From contig JAKEKT010000018.1 in NCBI GenBank assembly GCA_021495925.1, positions 124,001 to 188,000 on the forward strand: a DNA stretch of 64,000 nucleotides, given 5' to 3'. The DNA is from Diplodia intermedia. Lineage: Eukaryota > Ascomycota > Dothideomycetes > Botryosphaeriales > Botryosphaeriaceae. Below, in pieces: positions 1 to 11,196 of the stretch (position 1 is the first letter of the stretch; every line of letters starts with the position of its first letter). Below the pieces are notes generated by a model. That model was not told where the DNA came from, made no database searches, and worked only from the letters and a program-made list of their open reading frames with translations. A program made the translations under genes and the position numbers.

Positions 1-845
1 CCATTCGGTGTGCCAAAAGGGTCGTGTTTCCATCAGGCCTTGGCCGTGTCCGAACTGGATCGCTCTGACAGTAAGTTCATAGCACTTCCTCTCCTTGGCT
101 TGACCATGATCCTTCTCCATCCATTGTTCTTTCACGTACTCCAAAAGTCTTACGAGTGGCGCCCAGAACGCATTGTCCAGGTGCTCTCCCTTCAAATTCC
201 CGTTGACCCAATCCTGCAAGTTGACTTGCTGGACGCTTCCGGCTGGATATGGCACGTACGTACAATCTCTATGCACTGAATCGGCTAGGACATCATCCTC
301 CGCTGGTTCTGCTGATATACCGGGGGCATTGAGGAGGATCGGTGAGAACGTCCCGGCAATGCCCCTTCCAATGGCGAGATTGAACAGGTGAGTCTGGCTG
401 CTCGCCTGTTCCAGAAGCGATGTTTCGAGTGCGGGTCCACGGTAGATGAAGTCCGAGGTGTGAATGACGCGGGTGAGATGGTGAGGATAAGGCACCTGAT
501 CATAGGTGAGGAACGTGAGGTGCGGCTTGTGGGCAGTCGTGCAAGAGTTATTCGTAAATTCCACACCGGGCGGCATCTTGTTTCGAAGTGACTCAAGTGG
601 ATCTGGCTTGGATTGTATGCGAATGATAGGTGCGTCTGTTTTATACCGAGAAGCGTGGGTGCTGGTGTCGTCGCTGACGCGCTGTTGTTTGCGAAGTGAA
701 GAGGTCTGGCGAATGAACTAGACCATTCTTACGTGACTGGGAGTTGCCAATCAAGATATGGATACTTTAGGAAACAGCGAGGCTGAGTATTACTCACTAG
801 TTGGGAAAGTGGGAAATCTACAAAGATTGAGACGGGTGGTGCCAT
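1..845 (-). CDS. Partial unknown protein, cut by the left window edge
   Basis: The frame is open without a stop for 239 codons from 717 to base 1 and runs off the window. A good intron (718-797, donor GTGAGT, acceptor TAG) joins it in phase to a 16-codon first exon (798-845) starting at an ATG that reads MAPPVSIFVDF. The visible 255 residues are soluble-looking, with no membrane helix, no low complexity and ordinary codon use. I do not recognise a family. The start is the first in-frame ATG; an in-frame open stretch continues upstream to about 926 without another ATG. The C-terminus is missing, so a domain may lie outside the window. The long open frame and the clean phase-preserving intron are the reasons to believe it is a gene. 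Confidence 0.6.
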
Positions 846-1321
846 CCCTCCACCAAGGCCATTATATTTATGGAATTTGTCTGAGTTAGTCAAAACCAAC
901 GTCCTGACGCCTTTGTTTGAGTCCAAATACCCAACTCAACTACGAATTAAACACGGTTCACATATTGCGAATGGTTGAGGTTGCAAACGCACTCCAGAGC
1001 AGCCACGAGCGGGCTTTCCTACGACCAGCAGACACCAACAACGCAAGTGCCTCTTGGCCTACGACGAAAAGTGAGGTTGCGACGACTTATGATATCAAGG
1101 TTCTCTGCTCAGCAATGACAGGCATTTAGTTGCAAAGTGATTCCATGAGCAGAGGGGGGTAGCGGCTCCGCTGATGTGACGATGCTGATGGACGACGCAA
1201 AGGCTGACGCAAGGGTCAACGGCGGCAGTTGGGATGACGATATGTGCAAGAACGGATTCAAAAGTCGGGCCTTTGCCATCATGTGATATGTTTTAGCTTT
1301 TCCTTTTCGATCAAAGTCTCG
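846..1321. other. Intergenic, no gene seen
   Basis: This holds the upstream region of the partial gene and the 3' flank of the dioxygenase gene. It contains only short unsupported frames and no repeat. Confidence 0.5.
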
Positions 1322-2541
1322 CTAGAAAACGTCGCCGTTTCCATAGGACCCGGCACCATCCTTGGTGATGGCGTTGGCACGTTCCAGGATGTACTCGCCA
1401 GCCCTGATTGGCGGGTATTTGGAAGGGGTATCTTCCGAGACACAGTTCGGCAGTGTCTGAGGCTTTCTGTTAGCCGACTACCGAGCCGCAAGGGGAAAAG
1501 ACGACTTACCTCGACCTTCTGGTCGTAATTGATGCTGAAGAAAAACGGGACGCTGTATCTCGCCTCCTTCGTCCTGTTCACCACCCTGTGCACAGTGCTC
1601 TTGTACATATCGTTCGTCCACCTCATCAGAAAATCGCCCACGTTTACAATCAATCCGCCCTCAACCTTGCCCACAGGCACCCAACCCCCCTCCGGACTCA
1701 GAATCTCCAGGCCAGGCGTGCTGCTCGGCAGCAGCAGGGTGAAGCACTCGTAATCCGAGTGGGCACCCAGCCCGATCTTGTCATCGCCCTCCTTGACATC
1801 CACGTCCGTCTCCTTGGCGGGGTAATACATCAGCCTGGCAATGCCGCCGGGATGGGTGGTCATGGCGTCGAAGTACGTCTCCTCCAGGCCCAAACTCAGC
1901 GCGAAGAGCCTGAACAGATGCCTCGCCAGGCCCAGCACGCGGCTATAGTAAGTCCTCACGCCTTCGAAAAAGCCGGGCAAATCCTCCTCCCGGGGCCACA
2001 GGTTCGCCGTCTCGCCGGGCCCGAGCTTCGAGCCGTCCAGCTCGACATAGCGGCCGTCGCCGCCGGTGGCGTCGAGCTTCTCCTCGTAGCCCCAGTTGAA
2101 GCCCTCCTTGCTCTCGGAGCCGTTGCCTTCGACGAAGGTCGTGTAGGCGGGCGGCTCGTAGCCGCGGTGCAGGGTGCTCTGGCGCATGTGGATGGCGTCC
2201 TTCTGCTGCGGGCTTAGGTCATGGAAGAAGCGGCGGGCCTGGTCGAGGATACCGGCGCACACGTCGTCCGGGATGCCGTGGCCGGTGATGGTGAAGAAGC
2301 CCGAGCCGGTGCACGCGGTGCGAATCTGATGCGCAACGGCGAGGCGCGCGGCCAGGTCGCCCGAGAAGGAGGCGCTCAGGTCGATGGTCGGCACGGTGAA
2401 GGGCGAGGCTTTGGCGGCCGCACTCGCCTTAGTGGCAGCCAGACGGGACTGCAGGTAGGAGGCTGCACCTTGGCGGGCGGCCTCGGAAGTGGCCTTGTCG
2501 AAGGCGGGGACATGGGGCTGGGGTTGGACTGAGGCAGCCAT
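1322..2541 (-). CDS. 2-oxoglutarate/Fe(II)-dependent dioxygenase (isopenicillin N synthase-like)
   Basis: Two exons (2541-1510 and 1456-1322; 53-nt intron, donor GTAAGT, acceptor CAG) encode 388 aa. The N-terminal half is the DIOX_N type (SGFFTITGHGIP near residue 83). The C-terminal half has the double-stranded beta-helix iron site: HSD at 261-263, distal His at 318 in STVHR, and the 2-oxoglutarate-binding RYS at 328-330. Splicing restores the usual family ending (SEDTPSKYPPIRAGEYILER); reading through the intron loses it. Members hydroxylate, desaturate or cyclise small molecules using oxygen and 2-oxoglutarate; the substrate cannot be told. No signal peptide, so probably cytosolic. The neighbours are a phosphate transporter and an unknown gene, so there is no sign of a secondary-metabolite cluster. 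Confidence 0.93.
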
Positions 2542-2842
2542 GGTGCCGTAAAGGGTATCCTGTCCTGGCCAGTCTAGCGTATCGTCGTAGGTTTTGACTC
2601 GGTGAGACAGGAGGGGATGCCTGATGTTTTATGGCCAAGCGTGGGGTGGGCAGTGATAGGTCGAGGCATATCGCGCCGCTTCGATTGAAGTCTTACGTCA
2701 TCCCCGTTACTGCCCTTTTCGGCATCTCCTGCCGACGGCGCTCATGATGTCCGCTCGGCGCCCGCCGATGTCTTAATTCTGCTGAACCCCACATGTGCAT
2801 CCGGTCACTTTTAGGATAGAAGAACACAAAGGCTCGTTGGAG
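2542..2842. other. Intergenic: dioxygenase promoter, phosphate symporter 3' end
   Basis: Nothing beyond flanking sequence is seen between these two tandem genes. Confidence 0.45.
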
Positions 2843-4830
2843 CTAACCGGCGTAGCCGAAGCGGGGAGCGTTGATGATGATGCCCATCAAGCACCCAGAC
2901 ACGATGCCAGTCACGGGCAGTGTGATGAGCCAACCAAAGTAGATCCACGCAACCATCCTCCAGTTGATCGTCCGCCACGTTCCACTGCAAAGGCCGACAC
3001 CAACCGTGGCGCCCGTGATGCACTGTGTCGTCGAGATAGGCAGCGCAAGTTGCGTCGCCATGATGATGGTAATCGCACTTCCCAGCTCCATCGAGAAGCC
3101 CCGAGAGGGCGAGTGAAGCGTGATGCGGTTCCCCAGATTGCGCATGATGTTGTAGCCGTACGTCCAGAGACCGACCACAATGCCCGCACCGCCGAACGCC
3201 AGGATCCACGTGGGCACCGGCGTCTCGCTGGATATCCTGCCCGTCCGCCAGATCAAATAGATGGTCGCGAAGGGGCCAACCGCGCTGTCCAACACCGCAA
3301 ATGTCAGACAACACACTGACAGAATCTGCGTGCGAGGCGGAACTTACTTGGAGACATCGTTGGCGCCGTGCGTGAACGAGGCGGTGGCGGCAGTCATGAC
3401 CTGGAGAAACGAATACATGTACTCGGCGCGGTTGTCGTAATGCGCAGCATGCGCCTCACGCTCGTCGACGTTTCCGGAAAGAAAGTCTTGCTTCTTCTGC
3501 GCCGACACGACATCTTGCTCCACGCCATGGAGAAAGGCCTTTTTCGCATAGTAGAACATCACCACGGGATTGTAGACCGGTCCTTCAGGCCGCGTACTCT
3601 TGATCTCCTTCGCAATTACCGCCTCGTTAGCGCTTTGCTTTGCCGTGATGTCAGGGAAGGGTGTAGGAGTCTCTCCATTTGTCTTCTCAACGTCATCAGA
3701 TTTGCTCTGCGGCCCTTGGTTGCATTCTCGCTCAACCTCGTCTCGAGTCTTGTGGCCAGCATAGTAGTCTTTGATGTCCTGGACGCCCTCGGGGCGGGGA
3801 GGAATCTCGCCTCGCCTGAGAAGGAGAGGACCTTGAGGGATGTAATACCACTTAAGCGTCCAGTCGCCATGTACGACCTTGCGCCAGAGATAAGGAAGGA
3901 AAAACAAGGAGACCAAGAGGGCAGCGCCCGCAGCAAAACCGACAACGCAGCCGGCAATGCCCCCATCGCTGAGATTGATGCGCTCCGACGCGCCCTTCCA
4001 AACGATGAGCACTGAATCACCATATCAGCAAAAGTAAAGCGCGAGTCGGTCGCGTAGATAGCTTACTCGTCAAAAGGCCAGACGTCAAGGCGAAGTAAAG
4101 GGGGATTGCGTAAAACGCATGCTTGACAGGATTCTCCCGCAACATAACACCAAACTTGGTGATTAGGAATATGATTGCAGCAAAGCATCCGGAAATACCG
4201 GGCGCACAGATCCAGGCGAGAAACACAGCAGATACACCATTGATGCTCCAATCAATACCGTCGGTGCCGACGGTAGCGATGCCAACACCAATAACGCCGC
4301 CCATGATGGAATGTGTGGTACTGACAGGCAGACCAAACCTAGTAGCACACGTGAGGTAGATGGAAGAGGCGACAACAGCGCAAACCATGGCCAGCATCAG
4401 CACCGCAGGGTCACCCTCGAAGATTTCCGTGTCGATGATCTTCGTGCGAATAGTGTCGGACACACGCGCACCAACGCCGATGGCACCGCCAAACTCCATG
4501 ACCGTTGCTATACACATGGCTTGACCCATCGTCAAGGATCGGGAGGACACAGACGTGGCAAATGAGTTGGCCACATCGTTGGCACCTGGATCCCAATATT
4601 AGCGCGAAGTCTTATTTCGGAACAGCTAGAGCACAGTGGGTCACAAAGATCTTTCACATGCTTGTTGCGGGAGATACTATTCTCCTCCAAGACAGGTATT
4701 CAATGCATTTCAAAGACTCTTGCAACAGAAGCTTTGGGAAGGACTTGTAGTGCTTACCGATATTGAAGGCATCGAGAAAGGCAAATATGACGCCAATGGC
4801 GAAGAGGTAGTCGAACTGACGCAAAGGCAT
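2843..4830 (-). CDS. Sodium/inorganic phosphate symporter, Pho89/PHO-4 family
   Basis: Four exons (4830-4758, 4585-4067, 4011-3348, 3284-2843) give 565 aa. Both PiT signature repeats are present: GANDVANSFATSVSSR near the N-terminus (interrupted by intron 1 in its first Gly codon) and GANDVSNAVGPFA in the second half (formed across intron 3). Several hydrophobic helices flank a central hydrophilic loop of roughly 190 residues, as in fungal Na+/phosphate cotransporters that take up phosphate at the plasma membrane under phosphate limitation. The start is the ATG in context CCAAGATGC giving MPLRQFDYLFAIG; the frame is open further upstream but family proteins begin here. Splice phases were checked (ATC G|GT, ACG A|TG, AA|C). 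Orthologues in Neurospora are phosphate-repressible; I did not identify a Pho4/NUC-1 site with confidence. Confidence 0.95.
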
Positions 4831-5953
4831 CTTGGCGATATGTGTGCCGGGTTTGAGGCTAGGCGATGTTGAACTGAAGCTGAGGGGAGCACAAGACAAC
4901 GACCAAAGGGTGCTGGGATTTTATAAGAGACTTGAATATTGGATCATGTAACAGCTGAGAACCTGGCCTGGCGAACCCGAACACGGCCACCAATGATGAG
5001 CAGCTCACCCGAACGTGTCTTGCCGTCGTTGCTTGGGTGTTGGAGGCTGTGAGATCCTGCTGCTACCATGGGTCTTAGGCGCTCTTGCGGGCTCTTGGAA
5101 GATGGGCGGAGACACCAATTAGGCGCAAAGCAGCGTCCTGCCACCCCGGATCCGCCCCTGCGATAGGGAATCAGCCAAGCTTCCGCCCATGCCTTGCCTA
5201 TGGGGCCCAGTCGGCGAAGGCGTCACCCGCTGGCTTGCCAAGAGGGCGTCCGCTGCCAAGTCCGCTGCAGGTAGGGAGCCAATGAGATCGGCACGTCTCA
5301 CCATGTGCTTGAGGTGTTGGACTGCTACATTTCTCGCCTCAGTTCTCCAATTACCAAGGCCGGTAAGTGCAGGGAGTTGACTCGCTTCATCCAATTCGTG
5401 CCCAGCAAAGCATCCCATGCTGGAATGACCGACCGCCGTTCTCGCTATTGTAGGAGTGCCGTATACCCGGTCAAGCGCCACAAAGAACCACCGTGGTATC
5501 ATCAGCCCACAGCACGGAACCGGCCAAGGAAGGCTTCAGGCTGTATGGGTGTGGTGTGTCCGCGCGGCTTCGAGCTCGCTGTTGCCACATGGAATTCTTT
5601 GAGGAAAACACGAACCAGACGAACAAACAAGCATAAAAGCAAATAGGAAAACGAGTCCAGAAAGTACACTGGAAACTAGATAAAATCGCCCGGACGACTT
5701 TGTGGGTATCTTACTCCGGAGTGTGCGGTAATGTCGACCCTTCAACGCCGTTCACGTTCGTCAAATGTGCAGAGAAGCAATGCTGTCCGGAAGAAAGACT
5801 CCGACTGACCGGTAGGAGCATGGGCGTGTGCGGCCTGTACCAATCCGACCATCAACCAGATTGGGGCCCACTAGGGTGATTAGCAGCGGGTTGCTGGGCT
5901 GCCATTGGTGTAAAGGCATGGTGGATTTGCCGAACGCGATATGGTGCTCTGGG
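4831..5953. other. Intergenic region upstream of the phosphate symporter
   Basis: This 1.1 kb interval should hold the symporter promoter. The largest frame, 127 codons on the minus strand at 5119-5502, has no recognisable motif or intron and is not called. No repeat is seen. Confidence 0.45.
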
Positions 5954-6475
5954 TCACTCCATGGATTCGTATATCGACGGTGCTAGAGGCTTCTCAGTGG
6001 ATTTGATCTTGCGGCGCAGGTATTGGACGCGTCGCTTGGTGGCCTGCAGTTTCAGTCGCACTGTGTCGATGCGGCCCCGGGATGCGGCCAGCTTCATCTG
6101 CGTGTCGGTAATCATGTCGCGCACACGGCCACGGCTATCGGCGATCTTTTCTTGAAACCCAACAGCACGACGCATCAGAGGACAGGTCAGACGGCGGGGG
6201 AAGTGCTCGAGACTCTCGCAGATCTGCTTCTTGATCTTCGCCTTCTCCACATCTACCTCGCGGATAAAGTCCTGGGCGTCCTCCAGGCACTTGGTCCACG
6301 AGTCGACAGCCTCGTGCTCCTTCTGAAGGGCCTCCTCGAGGATGGGGATCAGTTCGATTTTGGCTCGCAGCTCGCGCTGGTCGGCCTTGGATTGTTCGTG
6401 GCGCTGGGCGCGGCGGCGGGCGTGCGAGTCCAGCTCCGTCGTCGCGGCGCGGGCACGCGCTCGGGCCCGAGCCAT
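5954..6475 (-). CDS. Small basic coiled-coil protein, unknown function
   Basis: The ATG at 6475 gives 173 aa, beginning with alternating Ala/Arg and followed by long Arg-, Lys- and Glu-rich helices (IPILEEALQKEHEAVDSW, VDVEKAKIKKQICESLEHF) that look like coiled coil almost to the C-terminus. The frame stays open upstream to about 6697 and that stretch is Arg/Ser/Thr-rich like a mitochondrial presequence, but it has no in-frame ATG; an unseen first exon could join there. I do not recognise a family. Long antisense frames overlap it, as expected for high-GC coding DNA. Confidence 0.5.
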   Translation of the reverse strand: MARARARARAATTELDSHARRRAQRHEQSKADQRELRAKIELIPILEEALQKEHEAVDSWTKCLEDAQDFIREVDVEKAKIKKQICESLEHFPRRLTCPLMRRAVGFQEKIADSRGRVRDMITDTQMKLAASRGRIDTVRLKLQATKRRVQYLRRKIKSTEKPLAPSIYESME

Positions 6476-7670
6476 CGAGGCAGGCACGGCGGCGAGCAGG
6501 CTGCGGCGACGAGTCAACAGGTATTCATGCGGCGTGGAGGAGCAAGCGAGAGTGGTGAGCGCCCGTCGGCCCGAAGATCGGCGTGCGGTAGTGTGTCGAG
6601 TCTGGTTACGCAGGGCAGGTTGCAGAGGAGAGAGGTCGTGCTGAGCCGCGGAGTTCGTCCAATCGGCCTTGCACCGTGCTCCCGTCGTCGCTGCCACTTG
6701 CGAATATGCCGCCCCCGCTTCAGCCAGCCTCGCGTTCTACAACCATGACAGCGCCCGTCGCCTGGTACCCGGGACGCTGCTGACGCAATCGACAGTCAAT
6801 CCTGTGGCCTTGGTCAGGTCGCCGCGCCGCGTGTCTTACCCCACGCCTCGGGCAGCCACGCCGTCAACCATGGCCCTCAGGCGATTCGTCACATACCCGC
6901 CGAGCAACTGTGCGCTTCGCTATTCTGTTACATTTTGTCTCGACAATTGATCTACAGGGAGTGGCTTTATCTTTGTCTCAATTTGCATGTCAAAGAGAAA
7001 AGGTGGAGAAGAAAAGGAGATACGGAAATGGACAGGCACGCAAGCATCCAAAGCAAAGGAGAAGAAGAAAAAAAAGGAGATGCCCGTCCCATCAATCCCC
7101 TGAGGCCAAGCAACCGCCCGCACCCTTTGCACACCACCGGCGCCCCCGTCCAGGTTCCTTCCTTGCCATCCATCGTAAACCCCTGCCCCCGCTAACGCTA
7201 TGCCGCAATATTTTGGGAAATGACATCCGAGAAGAGAGACCAAGCCAGAAAGATTTCCGGAGAAAACCATTGGACAAGAAAGAGAGAGAGAGCAAAAGGC
7301 TCGCGAGAGATAGAAAAGACGTTAAGAAGCCCGAAAAGCAAGCACCTCGATGACGGCCGAACGTGAGACGCCATGCAGAATGACCCTATATGTCCGCTTT
7401 GTACCCGCCATCATACTTTTTTGTTCGAATGAAGCTTCCGAAACACCATTCCGAGAGATTAGATCTCGTTCTATGCCTTGTGCCAACCTGCCGCCATGCT
7501 CCCTTGCACGCAACCGAGTGCTGATTCCAGGAGGACCCACGTAAATCGAAAAACAAGATGCCCATCCCACGCCGTCGCTAGTCGTTGCTGCCACCCGAAT
7601 ACTTATTTCCCGAAATAAACTATCGATCCGATGTGCGAGGAAAAAACGCAACGACTTTTGTAGAAGCTTC
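6476..7670. other. Intergenic with purine/pyrimidine-skewed tracts
   Basis: From about 6990 to 7090 and again near 7255-7330 the plus strand is strongly A/G-rich, so the minus strand is C/T-rich. This lies upstream of the minus-strand coiled-coil gene, and C/T tracts are common in fungal promoters. It is also the 3' flank of the zinc-finger gene. No convincing frame is seen. Confidence 0.45.
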
Positions 7671-9745
7671 TTAAGCGGGAGACTTGTTGGCCGGAGCTCC
7701 GCGGCGCCCGTCGTCGCCCACCGAAAGCTGCCCGAAGCTAGGCGTCAGGAAGGAGAACGGGTCGTTCTGGCCGTCCGGCACGCCGCCGTTGGAGAAACCC
7801 GCGCCAGCCGACGCCGGCGCCTGGCCAGCCGAGGAGAAAGCCGCCTCAGCCGCGCGGCTGTCGAAAGGAGACGCATGCATGCCGCCGTTGGGCGCGTACT
7901 GAGTGCCCATGGGAGGGTAAGGGCTAGCGGCACCAATGCCCGAAGGAAGGGCATACGTCGAGGGCGGACCGCCGAATTGCTGGCCAGGGAAGCCAGCGCC
8001 GGAGCCAAATCCACCAGCAGCACCGAAGGGCCCAGCACCGGGCGTTCCAGCCATAGAAGGAGGTCCCATGCCGTAGCTACTGGGCGTATCCATAGGCGAC
8101 GGGAAGGCCGTGTCAGCGACGACAGCAGCGCCGGCACGGCTGGCACCGCAGCGAAGGCAGCTGACATTCTTGGCGAAGTTGTGATAACCACATCCTTCAG
8201 AGCCGCACTTCCAGTCGCCAGCACGGAAGGGCACAATGCCACCGCTGTTGCCACCACGCATGTGGCCTGGCATGCCGTGACCGTGGCCCATGTGGTGGGG
8301 CGGGCCCATCATGCCAGGGTGGCCGTAACCGTACGGGCTGTAGCCCATTGGATCGCCGGCGGGGCCCCCAGACATCGCAGGAAACGAGCAGCGGAAGCAG
8401 GCGGTGCGGCGCTGGAAGTTAGAGAAGCCGCATGACGGGCAGGTCCAGTCACCGGGACGAGGGCGGTTCTTGCTCGGCGGGAAGGGGGTGAGGATTTCAG
8501 CGGCACGATCGAGGACACGGCTAGACGAAGGCGAGACCTCGATGGCCTTCTCGTTCAAGGCACGACCGTTCATACACAAGCTTTCGGCAGCCTGGAGGGA
8601 AAGTTAGCGGGAAACGGGAACGCGGGCTCACAGCTTGCGTGGGGTGCGTTGTGGGCACCACGGTCGCGGTTTCGTTGAAAGATGATGGCCGAATGAGACT
8701 TACCTCCTCATGCGACGAGAAGATGGCGAAACCAGTGCCCGTCGGCTTGTGCTGATCCGGTGTGCGAAGCGTCCAGAAGGCGATGGGCCTTCCGCCAAAC
8801 TGGGTGAACCAGCTCTCCAGTTCGGATTGCGTCGTGTCGTGGGGAAGACCGCTCATGTGGAGGACCTTGCTACGCTCAGACAGGAACGCGCGAACATCTG
8901 CTCTGGCGTCCATGGGGCGGGTGAGGACGTCGGGGTGCTCGTGAGGAGGTTGCGACTTGCGGATAAGGCCCCTAAGAACGCGAGCGAGAGTGACCGCCTC
9001 CTCCATAGCCCGCCTAGGCGACGCGGGGGCCAATGCTTGCAGGTGGAAAGGGAGGTTGTGCTTAATAGGAGCGGAGGACTGGACTGGCTCGACCTCAAGG
9101 GCGGCGCAGATGTTGGACAGAGCGCTCGAGCCGAAAGGCAGAGACTCCGGGTGGTGAGCCTGCCAACGCTGGTACTCCGTGCGCAGGTCGAATGTCCTGG
9201 AGTGCTGCAGGTAGGGCGGCAGCACGACGGCCTTGTCCCGAGCCTCACGTGGAAGCTGCACCCGAAGATCCCACGAATCGAGTGTGACGAAGGCGAATTC
9301 GAGGTTCTTGGAGAGGAGGTGCTCGTTGGAGAACTGGTCGAAACGGTTGATGGCGTCACGGAAGGAGCCGGAGTTGCGGACGTGCTCCCAGGTGAGGGTC
9401 GTCAAAGAGGCTGTTGGAAGGGTTTGCGTCAGCGGGCGGACTCGAGTCAAATCGAGACGGCGGAGGGGACTCACTGCAGAGAGGGGTGATGGGCGTGTTG
9501 ACGGGCTTGACGAGCACGCTCTCGCGGTGCAGCTTCACCCAGGTGTCAGCAAAAATTTGCTCGCATCAATGGGGCTTCCAAGAGCACACCTCCTCACAGG
9601 ACTTTGCGTCCAGCAGGATCCATCCCAGCTCAATGACCTCGGCGGAGTCCTTGGTCACGTACACGCCATGCTCGTCACACGTTGTAGCTACGTGAATGAC
9701 GACGTAGCGGTCCAGATTACTTCCCTGGGGCGAATTGGTAGCCAT
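7671..9745 (-). CDS. RNA-binding protein: degenerate DEDDh exonuclease fold, RRM, two RanBP2 zinc fingers
   Basis: Four exons (9745-9590, 9532-9475, 9410-8704, 8591-7671) give 613 aa. Residues about 10-230 follow the Eri1/RNase T exonuclease fold, with strand YVVIHVATTCDEHG and later WDSWDLRVQL. The RRM lies about 250-335 (KVLHMSGLPHDTT; GTGFAIFSSHEEA joined across intron 3). RanBP2-type fingers lie near 352-380 (DWTCPSCGFSN...CFRC) and 426-456 (DWKCGSEGCGYHNF...CLRC). The C-terminus is Gly/Pro/Ala/Met-rich and disordered. Family members are single-stranded RNA-binding proteins. The acidic residues that bind metal in active DEDDh enzymes are not where expected (see findings), so this domain probably binds rather than cuts. 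Intron 1 ends in AAG, a less common acceptor. The start MATNSPQG is the first ATG before the exonuclease strand. Confidence 0.92.
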
Positions 9746-11196
9746 GATGGAGTCCACGCGGGTCCCGGGACAGCGGACGGTGTTGCAATGGGGAGGAGGG
9801 ACGGAGCGGTGGGTGACTAGTCGGGAGCGCCGGCGGAGAAGGGGTTGGAAGAGACAGCCGCAGGGATCGAATGAGCGTCGTCGGCCGAGGCAGCTGGCAA
9901 GCACTGGGTTGTCGCAAGACACAGGCTCTACGCAGTTCGCCAGCGGGTGGCGTCAGGGCAGAGGCACGAGATGGATGAGAGGCTGCCGGTGTTGGAAGAA
10001 GCTGGAGTGGTGAAGTTCTCGCGTAGCACGGCCGGGTCGTCAGCCAACTCTACTGTCGCCCCAAAAGATTGCCCATTGCCGCATCGAGCGCGTCCTCGTC
10101 ATATCACGGCTCGACGGAATCGCTCCTGAAACATGTTCCCAGCGCTCTCATTCGCACGAGGGCCCCGCGTGGCTAGAAAAACAGCACCCAAGCCATGGTA
10201 CACCCATGGCCGTCGACTGCGCGCGCAGCTGGCTTCGGTCGCACGAGCACGCCGCACGCCTCGATGGCAAGACGCCCAGAGCGGCGCAAGCAAGGCCGGC
10301 GCTGGGCAAGCGGACCGCATGCACTGCAGCACATGCACACTCTATATCCAGCTGCGAAGTCGCACGGGAGGGATCGGCCTGGCGGGACTGCAACATAATC
10401 CCGCACGTTGAGTGCCTGCGGCGCGCCCGTTGGCCAGCCCGGCTGCTAGCCGCTCACCAGGAGCAGCAAGCGGCTGGCGGGCTGCAATAAATAGCAGCAC
10501 ACAGGGTTGCCAAAGACGACACCCTGACCAAACCGGTTTCGCAAGGGCCTACTTGCGCGGATAGGCCTTGACGCCTCTGTATGACCATGAAACCGACCTC
10601 GACGTGCGGACGTTCGTTTCAGCCCGCGCACGTAAGCAGAATACGCTGGCTTCCCAAAAGGGTTGCATTTTGCTTTGATGCCCCGCAAGACAGTGCACTC
10701 GGCTCCCGTGGGAGGTTGAGACCACCATGCAAACGTCATTGTACGATTCCTCAATCCAGATCTACGTGCGGACATTTGCTTCAATCGCCCATGAAACGCG
10801 GCTGGAGGGTGGATGGCGATCTCAGGGTTAACTTACGCTCCTCCGCTCCTCCGCTCGTGCCTTCCACGAAGGCATGATTTAGGCTTTCGCGCCAGCGCGT
10901 GCCGAGGAAGCGCATAGGGCGACGGCGTGGCGGCTAACAGCTGGCGGCTGGTTGCCGCAGCCTGTCGGTTTCGGCGGCTGGCTTGGGTGCAAGTGCGACA
11001 TGGAAGGCGCGTCACGCCCGTCCACGCGTTCTTGCCTGGTGCGCGCTGAACGGAGCCCTGATCGCCGCGCCAGGAGCGACGTTTTGAAACCTTGCTCGCG
11101 CACGCCCGCATCCCCCGCTTCAAACACCTCCGCCGCGCGCCGACCACCCTGTTTGCGCTCTCCATCACACCCTCCCCCTTCCCTTCTGCAGCTAAT
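9746..11196. other. Divergent intergenic region between the zinc-finger and F-box genes
   Basis: A 1.45 kb space separates two genes transcribed away from each other and should contain both promoters. The many overlapping frames of 60-140 codons have no motif in common with known proteins. No repeat or RNA gene is recognised. Confidence 0.45.

Noticed and set aside
4654..4899. Start of the phosphate symporter further upstream in the open frame
   Set aside because: The upstream extension does not resemble the family N-terminus, and the ATG at 4830 has good context and fits orthologue starts.
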